Source: Chitinophagaceae bacterium (lineage in GTDB: Bacteria; Bacteroidota; Bacteroidia; Chitinophagales; Chitinophagaceae). Taken from it: a stretch of DNA of 64,000 nt. The stretch is from positions 434,001-498,000 of the forward strand of contig JADKKA010000019.1 of the NCBI GenBank assembly GCA_016720745.1, written 5' to 3'. Both the position numbers and the translations under genes were made by a program. The first letter of the stretch is position 1; each line of letters begins with the position of its first letter. Under the pieces are notes generated by a model. That model was not told where the DNA came from. It was given only the letters and a program-made list of their open reading frames with translations, and searched no databases. Below are positions 25,707 through 34,834 of the stretch, piece by piece.

Positions 25707-28700
25707 TTAGGCGTCTTTTCCGTGACAATGCTTGTATTTTTTGCCACTGCCGCAGGGACAGGGATCATTGCGTCCGATCTTGGGTGCGACGGTAACCGGC
25801 ACCAGTTTATCCTGCTCATTGGCCGCATAATCTTCTCCGGCTGCATCCACTTCTTCCTTGTTTGCCTTCATCTTACTCATGTCAGTTTTTTGCTGACGTC
25901 CTTCCCGCAGGTTGGGATTTTCCTGCTGGAGAGGGATCGAAGAGTGGCAGAGGAAAGACACGATATCCTTGTTGACTTCCGCGTTCATATTACGGAAGAG
26001 ATTATAGGCTTCCACTTTATAAATAACCAATGGATCTTTCTGCTCCAGGTAGGCGGTCTGTACACTCTGCTTCAAATCGTCCATGCCACGGAGATGTTCC
26101 TTCCAGGTATCATCAATCACCGCCAGTGTGATGGTTTTTTCCAATGCATTGGTGAGTTCAACACCCTGGCCGCTGATGGTTTTGTCGAGGTTGGCCAGTA
26201 CATTCAATCCTTTACGGCCATCGCTAAAGGGCACGACCACATTTTCAATATGACTGCCCTGGGTTTGCCTGATATTTTTAAAAACCGGGATGGCCTGTTG
26301 CTGTAAATCGGTCTTGTGTTTGGAATATCTTTCTGTAGCCTCGCTATATAAACGGTCCGCCAATCCGGCCGCATCGGTTCTGCTGAATTCATCCGGAGTA
26401 ATGGACGTATCCAATCCGAAATTCATGATACAGGCCATTTTGAATCCTTCGTAATCGTCCTGCTCACGGAATGAATCCACCAGTCCTTCTGCAACGGTTG
26501 AAAAGGCATGATCAATATCCAGTGCCAGCCTTTCTCCTAAAAGGGCATGATTCCGTTTATCGTACACGGCATTCCGCTGCTTGTTCATTACGTCATCATA
26601 TTCAAGCAGTCTTTTACGAATACCAAAATTGTTCTCTTCCACTTTTTTCTGCGCCCGCTGGATACTGTTACTGATCATGCTGTGCTGGATCACATCTCCT
26701 TCCTTATAACCCAGCTTGTCCATGAGTGAGGCAATTCTTTCACTGCCAAACATCCGCATCAGATCATCTTCCAGGGACACATAAAACTGTGAGCTACCCG
26801 GATCACCCTGGCGACCGGCACGACCACGCAACTGGCGGTCAACCCGGCGGCTTTCATGGCGTTCGGTACCAATGATGGCCAGTCCACCGGCCTCTTTTAC
26901 ACCGGGCCCCAGTTTAATATCCGTACCACGACCCGCCATATTGGTGGCAATGGTTACCGCACCGGGTAAACCGGCTTCGGCTACAATCACCGCTTCCTTG
27001 GCGTGTTGTTTTGCGTTCAGTACGTTATGGGGAATTTTTTTCTGCTGGAGCATACGGCCCAGCAGTTCACTCACTTCCACCGAGGTAGTACCTACCAGAC
27101 AGGGCCTGCCCGCATTTCTTAAAGCTTCAATTTCGTCAATCACAGCCTTGTACTTTTCCCGCTTGGTTTTATATACCAGATCCTGCTTGTCCTTACGGAT
27201 CATCGAAATATTGGTGGGAATAGTTACTACATCCAGCTTATAAATACTCCATAACTCTGCTGCTTCTGTTTCCGCTGTACCCGTCATACCCGCCAGCTTG
27301 TGGTACATCCTGAAATAATTCTGCAGGGTTACCGTGGCATAGGTTTGTGTTGCCGCTTCAATTTTTACATTTTCCTTGGCTTCAATGGCCTGGTGTAATC
27401 CATCGGAGTAACGACGGCCATCCAGGATACGACCTGTTTGTTCATCCACGATCTTAATGGCTCCATCCATCACCACATATTCAATATCCTTGTCAAAAAG
27501 GGTATAGGCTTTCAATAATTGCTGTACCGTGTGAATCCGGTCGGCCTTCTGGGCATAATCATTCAGCACCACTTCTTTCTGCTGCAGTTTTTCATCGGCT
27601 GACAATTCGCTTTTTTCAATTTCTGCGAGTTTGATGCCAATATCCGGCAGTACAAAGAAATCAGGATCTTCTCCGGTACGGGTGATCATGGCCAGTCCCT
27701 TATCGGTGAGTTCTACGGAATTATTTTTTTCATCAATATGGAAGAGCAGTTCCTCATCCACAATATGCATATTCCTTTGCTGATCCTGCAGGTAATAATT
27801 TTCTGCTTTCTGCATTTTTACCTTGATACCTGATTCGCTGAGGAATTTGATCAGGGGACTGTATTTAGGCAAACCCCGGAATGCCCGGAACAGGTTTAAT
27901 CCACCACTCTTCGGGTCATCATCCCCTTCGGTCATTTTCTTTTTGGCTTCATTCAGGTTGTTCCGCACAATGCGTTCCTGTTCCTGAATCAGTGCCTGTA
28001 CACGGGGTTTATGAATATGAAATTGCTGGTCTTCGCCCCTGGGAACCGGTCCTGAAATAATCAGCGGGGTACGGGCATCATCGATCAGTACCGAATCCAC
28101 TTCATCCACCATGGCATAATGGTGTTTGCGCTGCACCATTTCTTCGGAAGTATGCACCATGTTATCACGGAGATAATCAAACCCGAATTCGTTATTGGTG
28201 CCATAAGTGATATCAGCGAGATAAGCTTTTCTTCTTTCTTCACTATTGGGCTGGTGTTTGTCAATACAGTCAACCTGCAGACCTAACCATTCAAAAATGG
28301 GGCCGTTCCATTCCTGGTCACGACGGGCCAGGTAATCATTCACTGTAACGATATGTACACCTTCTCCCGCCAGTGCATTCAGGTAGGAAGGGAGTGTTGA
28401 TACCAGGGTTTTACCTTCCCCCGTTGCCATTTCTGAAATCTTTCCCTGGTGCAGTACCACACCACCAATCAGCTGTACATCATAATGCACCATGTTCCAG
28501 GTAACCTGTCCGCCTGCTGCTGTCCAGCTGTTGCGAAAAGTGGATTGATTCCCGTTGATGGTGACATAATCTTTCTTTACGCTCAGGTCCCTGTCCAACT
28601 CGGTAGCGGTGGAAACCAGTTCGGTATTTTCTTTGAAACGTCTGGCAGTTTCCTTTACAACGGCAAAGGCTTCAGGCAGGATTTCATCTAGTGCTTCTTC

Positions 28701-29003
28701 AATTTTTTTGTCCCGGTCTTTTTTAAGTTTATCCACTTCCTGGTAGATGGCATCTTTACCCATCAGGTCATTAAAAGGAAGGGCTTCCGCTTCTGTATTC
28801 TTATTGGCGATCTCCGCATCAATATCAGTCAGGTGCTGTTTGATTCTGTTGCGGAACTCCTGTGTTTTACCACGGAGTTCGTCATTGCTGATAGACTGAT
28901 AAGCCTGGAAATGATGATTGATCTTCCCGATATAGGGTTCAATTTTTTTTACATCCTTTTCCGACTTGCTGCCGCCAAAAATTTTGGATATGAAACCGAG
29001 CAT
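25707..29003 (-). CDS. secA: Preprotein translocase ATPase SecA
   Basis: From ATG 29003 (MLGFISKIFGGSKSEKD) the product is 1098 residues, longer than the ~900 of E. coli, as is usual in Bacteroidota. Visible are Walker A in MATGEGKTLV, the DEAD-like VDEVDSVLIDDARTPLIISGP, the helicase motif GTDIKLGPGVKEAGGL / RQLRGRAGRQGDPG, and the C-terminal zinc site NDPCPCGSGKKYKHCHG. It powers post-translational export through SecYEG. The frame stays open 30 codons upstream to 29093, but the family starts at MLGF. A 120-bp leader with a hairpin precedes it. Confidence 0.97.
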   Translation of the reverse strand: MLGFISKIFGGSKSEKDVKKIEPYIGKINHHFQAYQSISNDELRGKTQEFRNRIKQHLTDIDAEIANKNTEAEALPFNDLMGKDAIYQEVDKLKKDRDKKIEEALDEILPEAFAVVKETARRFKENTELVSTATELDRDLSVKKDYVTINGNQSTFRNSWTAAGGQVTWNMVHYDVQLIGGVVLHQGKISEMATGEGKTLVSTLPSYLNALAGEGVHIVTVNDYLARRDQEWNGPIFEWLGLQVDCIDKHQPNSEERRKAYLADITYGTNNEFGFDYLRDNMVHTSEEMVQRKHHYAMVDEVDSVLIDDARTPLIISGPVPRGEDQQFHIHKPRVQALIQEQERIVRNNLNEAKKKMTEGDDDPKSGGLNLFRAFRGLPKYSPLIKFLSESGIKVKMQKAENYYLQDQQRNMHIVDEELLFHIDEKNNSVELTDKGLAMITRTGEDPDFFVLPDIGIKLAEIEKSELSADEKLQQKEVVLNDYAQKADRIHTVQQLLKAYTLFDKDIEYVVMDGAIKIVDEQTGRILDGRRYSDGLHQAIEAKENVKIEAATQTYATVTLQNYFRMYHKLAGMTGTAETEAAELWSIYKLDVVTIPTNISMIRKDKQDLVYKTKREKYKAVIDEIEALRNAGRPCLVGTTSVEVSELLGRMLQQKKIPHNVLNAKQHAKEAVIVAEAGLPGAVTIATNMAGRGTDIKLGPGVKEAGGLAIIGTERHESRRVDRQLRGRAGRQGDPGSSQFYVSLEDDLMRMFGSERIASLMDKLGYKEGDVIQHSMISNSIQRAQKKVEENNFGIRKRLLEYDDVMNKQRNAVYDKRNHALLGERLALDIDHAFSTVAEGLVDSFREQDDYEGFKMACIMNFGLDTSITPDEFSRTDAAGLADRLYSEATERYSKHKTDLQQQAIPVFKNIRQTQGSHIENVVVPFSDGRKGLNVLANLDKTISGQGVELTNALEKTITLAVIDDTWKEHLRGMDDLKQSVQTAYLEQKDPLVIYKVEAYNLFRNMNAEVNKDIVSFLCHSSIPLQQENPNLREGRQQKTDMSKMKANKEEVDAAGEDYAANEQDKLVPVTVAPKIGRNDPCPCGSGKKYKHCHGKDA

Positions 29004-29099
29004 AAAATGAGTGTTAGTGGGTATTCTCCAATCAGGAGGTTTAAAGGATTTTAGTTCTGTCAAAAACGGTGCTACAACCTGTTGTGTGGCCAAATTGAC

Positions 29100-29124
29100 A
29101 GTCCTTCGGGATTTCCCCGGAGGA
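29100..29124 (-). promoter_or_regulatory. Hairpin at the start of the secA leader
   Basis: On the minus strand TCCTCCGGG and CCCGAAGGA pair around a short loop, beginning right after the -7 box at 29128-29135. It would be the first structure in the secA message. Confidence 0.4.
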
Positions 29125-29127
29125 GGG

Positions 29128-29135
29128 CAAAGATA
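29128..29135 (-). promoter_or_regulatory. -7 box of secA
   Basis: The minus strand reads TATCTTTG, an exact match, giving a leader of about 120 nt before ATG 29003. Confidence 0.5.
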
Positions 29136-29181
29136 ATATAATTGGGGCAGTAGCGACAGCCCTGAATACTAATGCTTTAAA

Positions 29182-29799
29182 ATGGTTTTTATGAAAGAAA
29201 TACTGCTGATTTCCTGCTTCTTACTGACAGGATTAACCGGAAACCTGCAGGATCATGTCATAACATGGCAAGGCGATACCCTGGACTGCCGTTTTCCTGA
29301 GAATCCCCGTAAAGAGGGATTGCGCCCGGCATATAAATATCATAATGGGCATATTCGTTTGATGGCTGTCTTTACTAATGATTCGGTCAGGGCACTGGAA
29401 GCCGGACAGGTAAGGGGTTATTACCGGGAAAAACATGGAAAAAGGCTTTTATGTGATGGTCGTTTTGAATCCCGTAAGATGTTGTGGCCGGGAGATAAGG
29501 ATACCAGCTGGTATTTCATGAATATCATTTCTGCAGGTAAATATGCCACGCTGTACAAGATATGGGAGGTTTTATATGAGCATCCAAGAGCTTATTATTT
29601 TGTGCATTTCAAAAAGGATAAGGATCCTTTATTCACTACTTATGTCAGCAACCGGAAAAGGATGCGGGAAATCCTTTCCGATGAGGATACAAAGGAAGGC
29701 ATGGCGACATTTTTTACAGATAAAAAAGCCGGTTATGAAGCTGCTGTTAAAACTTATAACCAATTAAAAGAAGAGGCGGCGCTACGCTCTAAAAACTGA
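29182..29799 (+). CDS. Exported protein of unknown function
   Basis: The 205-residue protein begins MVFMKEILLISCFLLTGLTG, a likely signal peptide (true start possibly MKEILL at 29191). The mature part starts LQDHVITWQGDTLDC, a pattern common in Bacteroidota exported proteins that begin with 'ITWxGDTLxC'. It continues as a beta-rich domain (RPAYKYHNGHIRLMAVFTNDS) and a charged helical end. I do not assign a family. Confidence 0.65.
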   Translation: MVFMKEILLISCFLLTGLTGNLQDHVITWQGDTLDCRFPENPRKEGLRPAYKYHNGHIRLMAVFTNDSVRALEAGQVRGYYREKHGKRLLCDGRFESRKMLWPGDKDTSWYFMNIISAGKYATLYKIWEVLYEHPRAYYFVHFKKDKDPLFTTYVSNRKRMREILSDEDTKEGMATFFTDKKAGYEAAVKTYNQLKEEAALRSKN

Positions 29800-29833
29800 G
29801 GGTATTGCTTACCTTGCTTTATCAATAATCTAT

Positions 29834-30526
29834 TTGCGTACACACCGCTCTATACCCATTCTTATTTTTTTCAGCAGTTTGCTGCTGGCTGCCTGTTTCA
29901 GCGCAGCCCGTGAGGAGCCCGCAGCCATGGACGATATTTTTTTTGAATACAGTGTCAATGCAGAAGAGGGAAATGACAGTGTTTCCGTTTTGCTGAAGTT
30001 CAAAGAATTTGATGAATATGGCCAGGCCATTTCGATTGAACCGGGGATGGTTTCCCTTGACGGGGTCAGCATCAGCGCAGACAGCACACCCATGACCGGC
30101 CCCTTTTATACCCTGAATAAACATATTAATGAGTTTACCGGCAAACACCGGATTGAAGTGGTGCTGCCCGATCAGAAAAAATACCGGGAGGATTTTAGCT
30201 TCCAGCCATTTTCACTTCGCGCAGCAATTCCGGATACTTTGAAAAGAAGTAAACTGCAACTGGAATTTAACGGGTTAGCAAGCGGAGAAGTGGTCCGGCT
30301 GATTGTTACCGATACCAGTTTTACCGGCGACGGTATTCACCGGCTCGATTCTATCTGGAACAACCGCCTGCTGATCACCCGAAATGAATTATCCTTCCTG
30401 GAAAGCGGCCCCATTAACCTGGAACTGACCCGGGAATCGGCCAAAAGACTCAGATACGGAACCAGTGCCGGTGGCGTACTATCCATGTCCTACAGTATCC
30501 GCAAAGAATGCTGGCTCCGGGATTAG
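29834..30526 (+). CDS. Putative lipoprotein of unknown function with TTG start
   Basis: The 230-residue frame starts at TTG (29834). The next ATG, at codon 32, would lose the lipoprotein signal RSIPILIFFSSLLLAAC (lipobox LLAAC). The mature part is beta-rich (VSVLLKFKEFDEYGQAISIEPG, HRIEVVLPDQKKYREDFSF). No family is recognised. It follows the 29182 gene by 34 bp and may be cotranscribed with it. Confidence 0.6.
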   Translation: MRTHRSIPILIFFSSLLLAACFSAAREEPAAMDDIFFEYSVNAEEGNDSVSVLLKFKEFDEYGQAISIEPGMVSLDGVSISADSTPMTGPFYTLNKHINEFTGKHRIEVVLPDQKKYREDFSFQPFSLRAAIPDTLKRSKLQLEFNGLASGEVVRLIVTDTSFTGDGIHRLDSIWNNRLLITRNELSFLESGPINLELTRESAKRLRYGTSAGGVLSMSYSIRKECWLRD

Positions 30527-30618
30527 CCTGTAAAAGAGAGATTTACACATCAAAACCACATTTGGGGACCTGTGAGAAAGAACAGGTAATAAGTCATGGA
30601 TTTTTAGCCGCTTGCCCG

Positions 30619-30626
30619 TACTTTTG
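30619..30626 (+). promoter_or_regulatory. -7 box of atpG
   Basis: TACTTTTG is an exact TAnnTTTG match about 110 bp before the atpG start, which gives it its own promoter and a leader of about 100 nt. Confidence 0.5.
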
Positions 30627-30735
30627 CGGCCAAATTCAGGGTGAGTGAAATAGGGGATGAGGGTCGTTTTTTACCCAACTTTGGTAAAGAAAGAATCAGT
30701 CCCGGTCACCAGCCACACAATTTAAATTTTCAACA

Positions 30736-31617
30736 ATGGCAGGCCAGTTAAAAGAGGTACGTAACCGGATCAAATCAGTACAAAGCACCCAGCAGATCAC
30801 CAAGGCCATGAAAATGGTGAGTGCGGCTAAACTCCGCCGTGCACAGGATGCGATTATCCAGATGCGGCCTTATGCCCAGAAACTGCAGGAAATGCTGAGT
30901 AATATTGTCAGCAACAGCGAAGGCGGTGCAGGCATGAGCCTGGCTACAGAAAGACCAGTGGAAAAAGTGTTGCTGATCCTCATTACCAGTGATCGTGGTC
31001 TGGCCGGGGCCTTTAATGCCAACCTGATTAAACTGGCTAAATCTACTATTGCAGAAAAATATACCGAGCAGCAAAAGAAAGGCAATGTAACCGTATGGGG
31101 TATTGGTAAAAAAGGGTATGAGTATTTTGTTCGGGCCAATTATAAAACCAGTGCCGACTTTAAAGATATTTTCCTGCAACTGAATTTCGGCAATGTTCAG
31201 AAAGCTGCCCAGGCAGCAATGAAAGCTTTTGAAGCAAAAGAATTTGATGTGGTGGAAATCATCTACAGTCAGTTCAAAAATGCAGCCACCCAGAAATTTG
31301 AACTGGAAAGATTCCTGCCCATTCCCAAAGTTGAAAAAAAGGCAGGAGCGGTGAAGGCCGACTTTATTTACGATCCTTCCAAGGAAGAACTGATCGCAGA
31401 ACTGATGCCCAAGATCCTCAATACACAATTATATAAGGCCGTTTTGGATTCCAATGCCTCTGAACATGGTGCCCGTATGACGGCCATGGACAAAGCCAGT
31501 GAGAATGCCAATGAAATGCTGCGTGCCCTGAAGATTTCCTACAACAGAGCCCGCCAGGCAGCTATCACTACTGAGCTGACTGAAATCGTGAGCGGAGCAG
31601 CTGCTTTACAGGGTTAA
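30736..31617 (+). CDS. atpG: ATP synthase F1 gamma subunit
   Basis: The 293-residue protein shows both conserved ends of the gamma subunit. The N-terminal coiled-coil helix is LKEVRNRIKSVQSTQQITKAMKMVSAAKLRRAQ. The C-terminal helix includes ASEHGARMTAMDKASENANEML and YNRARQAAITTELTEIVSGAAAL. ITSDRGLAGAFN is also present. It forms the rotating shaft of F1. The other atp genes are not adjacent, so atpG is transcribed alone here. Confidence 0.97.
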   Translation: MAGQLKEVRNRIKSVQSTQQITKAMKMVSAAKLRRAQDAIIQMRPYAQKLQEMLSNIVSNSEGGAGMSLATERPVEKVLLILITSDRGLAGAFNANLIKLAKSTIAEKYTEQQKKGNVTVWGIGKKGYEYFVRANYKTSADFKDIFLQLNFGNVQKAAQAAMKAFEAKEFDVVEIIYSQFKNAATQKFELERFLPIPKVEKKAGAVKADFIYDPSKEELIAELMPKILNTQLYKAVLDSNASEHGARMTAMDKASENANEMLRALKISYNRARQAAITTELTEIVSGAAALQG

Positions 31618-31822
31618 GCCAGGTACGGGTTGATTCCAGACGGGAAATAAAGTCCTGCTTTTAATTTATTTTCTAACATTCCCTTCGCGGAACTGTTGAT
31701 AAGTGTGTTTTTAATCCAATAATACGGATTGTATTTTCGTTTCAGTTAACGGTTGCGATTGTATCGCCAACAATATTATTTGAGTATAATAAAACAAAAG
31801 TCCTTTCAGGGACAGGGTTGAT

Positions 31823-32530
31823 ATGGAAATAGCTAATCTGATACCACATATTGAAGCACTTATTTTTGCCAGTGAAAAACCTTTAACAACTTTAGAGGTA
31901 ACAGAACTGGTCAATAACGGTTTTGATGAAGAAGAAGAAAAAGTGAATCTGGACCAGGTGGAAGCCGCACTGGAAGGCATCAGGGAAAAATACAGCGCCG
32001 AATTTTATCCCTTTGAAGTAAAACAAAGCGGAGGTGGATGGCAATTCCTGACCAAGGTAGCTTTTCACAAAACGGTTGCTCAGCTCAACAAGGATAAATT
32101 CCTGAAGAAACTGTCGGCAGCAGCCATGGAAACCCTCGCCATCATCGCATACAAGCAACCAGTAACAAAAGGAGAGATAGAAGCCATTCGTGGGGTGAGC
32201 AGTGATTATGCCGTGCAAAAACTGCTGGAGAAAGAACTCATCATCATCAGTGGCAGAAATGAAAAAGCACCGGGTCAGCCCCTGCTGTATTCCACTTCAT
32301 CCAATTTCATGGATTATTTCGGTATCAATTCATCTGATGAGTTACCCAGGATCAAAGAAGTACTGGCCGACCAGCTGGTTGAACCCACTATGATCAGGGA
32401 TGGCCAAACAGAAGAGCCAATTGAAGAAGAATTAACCGGTGATCAGCCCGACGAAATCACGGCCCTGGCCGTTACGGAAGGCGGTGAATTGATTTTAAAC
32501 GGCGACGGAGCCGCTGAAGAAGAGAACTAA
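31823..32530 (+). CDS. scpB: Segregation and condensation protein B
   Basis: The 235-residue protein has tandem winged-helix domains of ScpB. It starts IANLIPHIEALIFASEKPL and has the family signature LSAAAMETLAIIAYKQPVTK (about 96-115) followed by EIEAIRGVSSDYAVQKLLEKELI. It works with SMC and ScpA in chromosome condensation and segregation. The C-terminal 50 residues are acidic and low in complexity. scpA is not adjacent. Confidence 0.95.
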   Translation: MEIANLIPHIEALIFASEKPLTTLEVTELVNNGFDEEEEKVNLDQVEAALEGIREKYSAEFYPFEVKQSGGGWQFLTKVAFHKTVAQLNKDKFLKKLSAAAMETLAIIAYKQPVTKGEIEAIRGVSSDYAVQKLLEKELIIISGRNEKAPGQPLLYSTSSNFMDYFGINSSDELPRIKEVLADQLVEPTMIRDGQTEEPIEEELTGDQPDEITALAVTEGGELILNGDGAAEEEN

Positions 32531-32607
32531 CCCTTGCCATATTTCCAAATTTGCTATGCCACCTGGTCCGGGTGGCATAGCTGTTTATAAGTATATTCGC
32601 AACCATC

Positions 32608-33816
32608 ATGCCCGTACAAATATCAAATGAAATATTACTGCAGGCGGCCCGGGATTACGGAACGCCGCTCTATGTGTATCACGCTGAAAAAATCAGGGAA
32701 CAATATGAGCAACTGGTCAGTGGGTTTTCCATCCTGGATACCCGTTTTTTCTATGCCAGTAAAGCGCTCACGAATATCAGCGTGCTGAAATATGTAAAGA
32801 GCATTGGCTGTAATATTGATTGCAGTTCCATCAACGAAGTAAAACTGGCCCTGCATGCCGGCTTTGAACCTTCCCGGATTCTATATACCTCCAATGGAAT
32901 TGCTTTTAGTGAAATTGAAGAAGCAGTAGCGGCAGGTGTACATATTAATATTGACAGTTTATCCAATCTGGAAAAATTCGGTCGTACTTACGGACATACC
33001 TACCCGGTGGGTATCCGCATTCGCCCGAATATCATGGCAGGGGGGAACCTGAAAATTTCAACCGGACATGATGCCAGTAAGTTTGGTATCCCGGTGAACC
33101 AGCTGGATAGGATTGAATCGCTGGTTAAGGAAACTAATTTACATATCCGCACCCTGCATATCCATACCGGCAGTGATATCAAAGACCCGGATGTATTTGT
33201 ACAGGGGATGGAAGTATTGTTTGAATTGATACCACATTTTCCGGAACTGGAAGTGATTGACCTTGGAGGCGGATTCAAAGTGCCATATCGACCTGGTGAA
33301 ACTGCCACCGATATTCCGCTGCTGGCGCAGAAAATAAAAGAAGCATTTGATGCCCATCCCATTGCAGGGGATAAAAAATTTCAGCTCTGGTTTGAGCCGG
33401 GTAAATTCCTGGTGAGTGAATGTGGTTACCTGCTTGCCGAAGTAACAGTGATGAAAAATACAGGCAATATTGAATTTGCGGCAGTCAACAGCGGTCTCAA
33501 TCATTTGATCCGCCCCATGATGTATGATGCCTATCACCATGTACTCAATCTGTCGAATCCGGATGGACCGGTAAAAAAATATACCGTCACCGGTAATATC
33601 TGCGAAACCGACACTTTTGCAGCAGACCGCGATCTTCCCGAAATCCGTGAAGGAGATATCCTGGCACTTTGCAATGCAGGTGCCTATGGTTTTGAGATGT
33701 CATCCAACTATAACTCCCGTTATAAGCCGGCAGAGGTTTTGATCCGTGAAGGAAAATCCTCGCTGATCCGGAAGAGAGACAATTTTGAAGATTTGATCCG
33801 CAATCAGATTGGTTGA
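32608..33816 (+). CDS. lysA: Diaminopimelate decarboxylase
   Basis: The 402-residue PLP enzyme has the cofactor lysine at 52 in FFYASKALTN, GGGFKVPYRPGE for the phosphate, WFEPGKFLVSECGYLL, and the dimer-site CETDTFAADRDLPE with catalytic Cys. AGAYGFEMSSNYNSR completes the family pattern. It converts meso-diaminopimelate to lysine, the last step of lysine synthesis. The start 77 bp after scpB on the same strand may allow cotranscription. Confidence 0.95.
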   Translation: MPVQISNEILLQAARDYGTPLYVYHAEKIREQYEQLVSGFSILDTRFFYASKALTNISVLKYVKSIGCNIDCSSINEVKLALHAGFEPSRILYTSNGIAFSEIEEAVAAGVHINIDSLSNLEKFGRTYGHTYPVGIRIRPNIMAGGNLKISTGHDASKFGIPVNQLDRIESLVKETNLHIRTLHIHTGSDIKDPDVFVQGMEVLFELIPHFPELEVIDLGGGFKVPYRPGETATDIPLLAQKIKEAFDAHPIAGDKKFQLWFEPGKFLVSECGYLLAEVTVMKNTGNIEFAAVNSGLNHLIRPMMYDAYHHVLNLSNPDGPVKKYTVTGNICETDTFAADRDLPEIREGDILALCNAGAYGFEMSSNYNSRYKPAEVLIREGKSSLIRKRDNFEDLIRNQIG

Positions 33817-33818
33817 AA

Positions 33819-34691
33819 TTAGTCGGATTTCCTGACAGTAATCGTGGTCGTTGTTTTCGCCGTCACCGGCAGGTTGCCAAAAGAGCTCTCGGTGCTTCCC
33901 TGTGAATCGGTGATTTCCGTTTTTTCTTTAATGATCCCTGTCGTCCGGTCCAGAATGATCTTACCGGTAGATTTATTTGTCATAGTGGTAGTGGTGGGAT
34001 TTCCCATGAACTCTGCTTTTGTAATGCTGGAAGAGTTCGTGGCAAAATCAACAACAATCGTACTGTCATTGATATCCGCCAGGCGATAAGCAGCATCGTA
34101 CCGGCCGGATTCATTGCTGGTGGAACGGGTCCAGGTTTGCCCTTTTCCGGTTACTGTATCCGGCAGTACTTTAAAAAAACTGGCGGCTCCTTTGGCCGGT
34201 GGCTGCACCAGTTCAAAAACTTCTTTCATCATATTGCTGATAATCGCAACCCGGGGATCTGTATTGGTCAATGTTACTTTTTCAGGCATCACGAGTAATA
34301 CCGTACCGGTTGGATTAATCACCATATCAAATTTCTTTTCCAGCAATTCCTGGATGGGTTTGCCAAATTGTCCGTTCAGGTCTTTCTCATTCCTGGAATC
34401 AAAACTTCTTTGCTGTCCCATGCCGTCAAATGAAAAAGCCACTTGTTTTACGGTATGGTTCAATGTGCTGTTGTCGGCAGTTGCATTGGTTACTTTGTAC
34501 ACATGTTTACCGGTAGCATCAACAGTAAAATCAATTGCCTGCCCCATGGCTTGCTGGGATACTGTGTTTTTGACCTGTAAAGTAATTTCATATTCTTTCC
34601 CCTGTTCAAACAAAAGAGGAATCGGCGCCTGTTGGGCAAAAAGCGCAGAACTTAACCAAAGACATCCGGACAGAACAGTGATTTTTTTCAT
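33819..34691 (-). CDS. DUF6263 family exported protein
   Basis: The 290-residue protein has a signal peptide (MKKITVLSGCLWLSSALFAQ) and the beta-rich body of DUF6263: LLFEQGKEYEITLQVKNTVSQQ at the start, KKFDMVINPTGTVLLV in the middle, and TGKIILDRTTGIIKEKTEITDS near the end. Family function is unknown. It converges on lysA with 2 bp between stops. Confidence 0.8.
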   Translation of the reverse strand: MKKITVLSGCLWLSSALFAQQAPIPLLFEQGKEYEITLQVKNTVSQQAMGQAIDFTVDATGKHVYKVTNATADNSTLNHTVKQVAFSFDGMGQQRSFDSRNEKDLNGQFGKPIQELLEKKFDMVINPTGTVLLVMPEKVTLTNTDPRVAIISNMMKEVFELVQPPAKGAASFFKVLPDTVTGKGQTWTRSTSNESGRYDAAYRLADINDSTIVVDFATNSSSITKAEFMGNPTTTTMTNKSTGKIILDRTTGIIKEKTEITDSQGSTESSFGNLPVTAKTTTTITVRKSD

Positions 34692-34834
34692 GCAGTAGAT
34701 ATATTGCTCAAAGTTGACGATTCCTGCGCTGATTCGTTGCAGTTGGGGGAAAAATAATTCCCTGGGCTCAGCGCCAAACCCGTTCTGGTTTCAGTCGTAA
34801 TTCCTATTTTTAAATAACATTTAAAATCTGATCT

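Noticed and set aside
29004..29093. 30-residue N-terminal extension of SecA
   Set aside because: SecA proteins start at the MLGF-type sequence; the extension lies in the leader and does not resemble the family.
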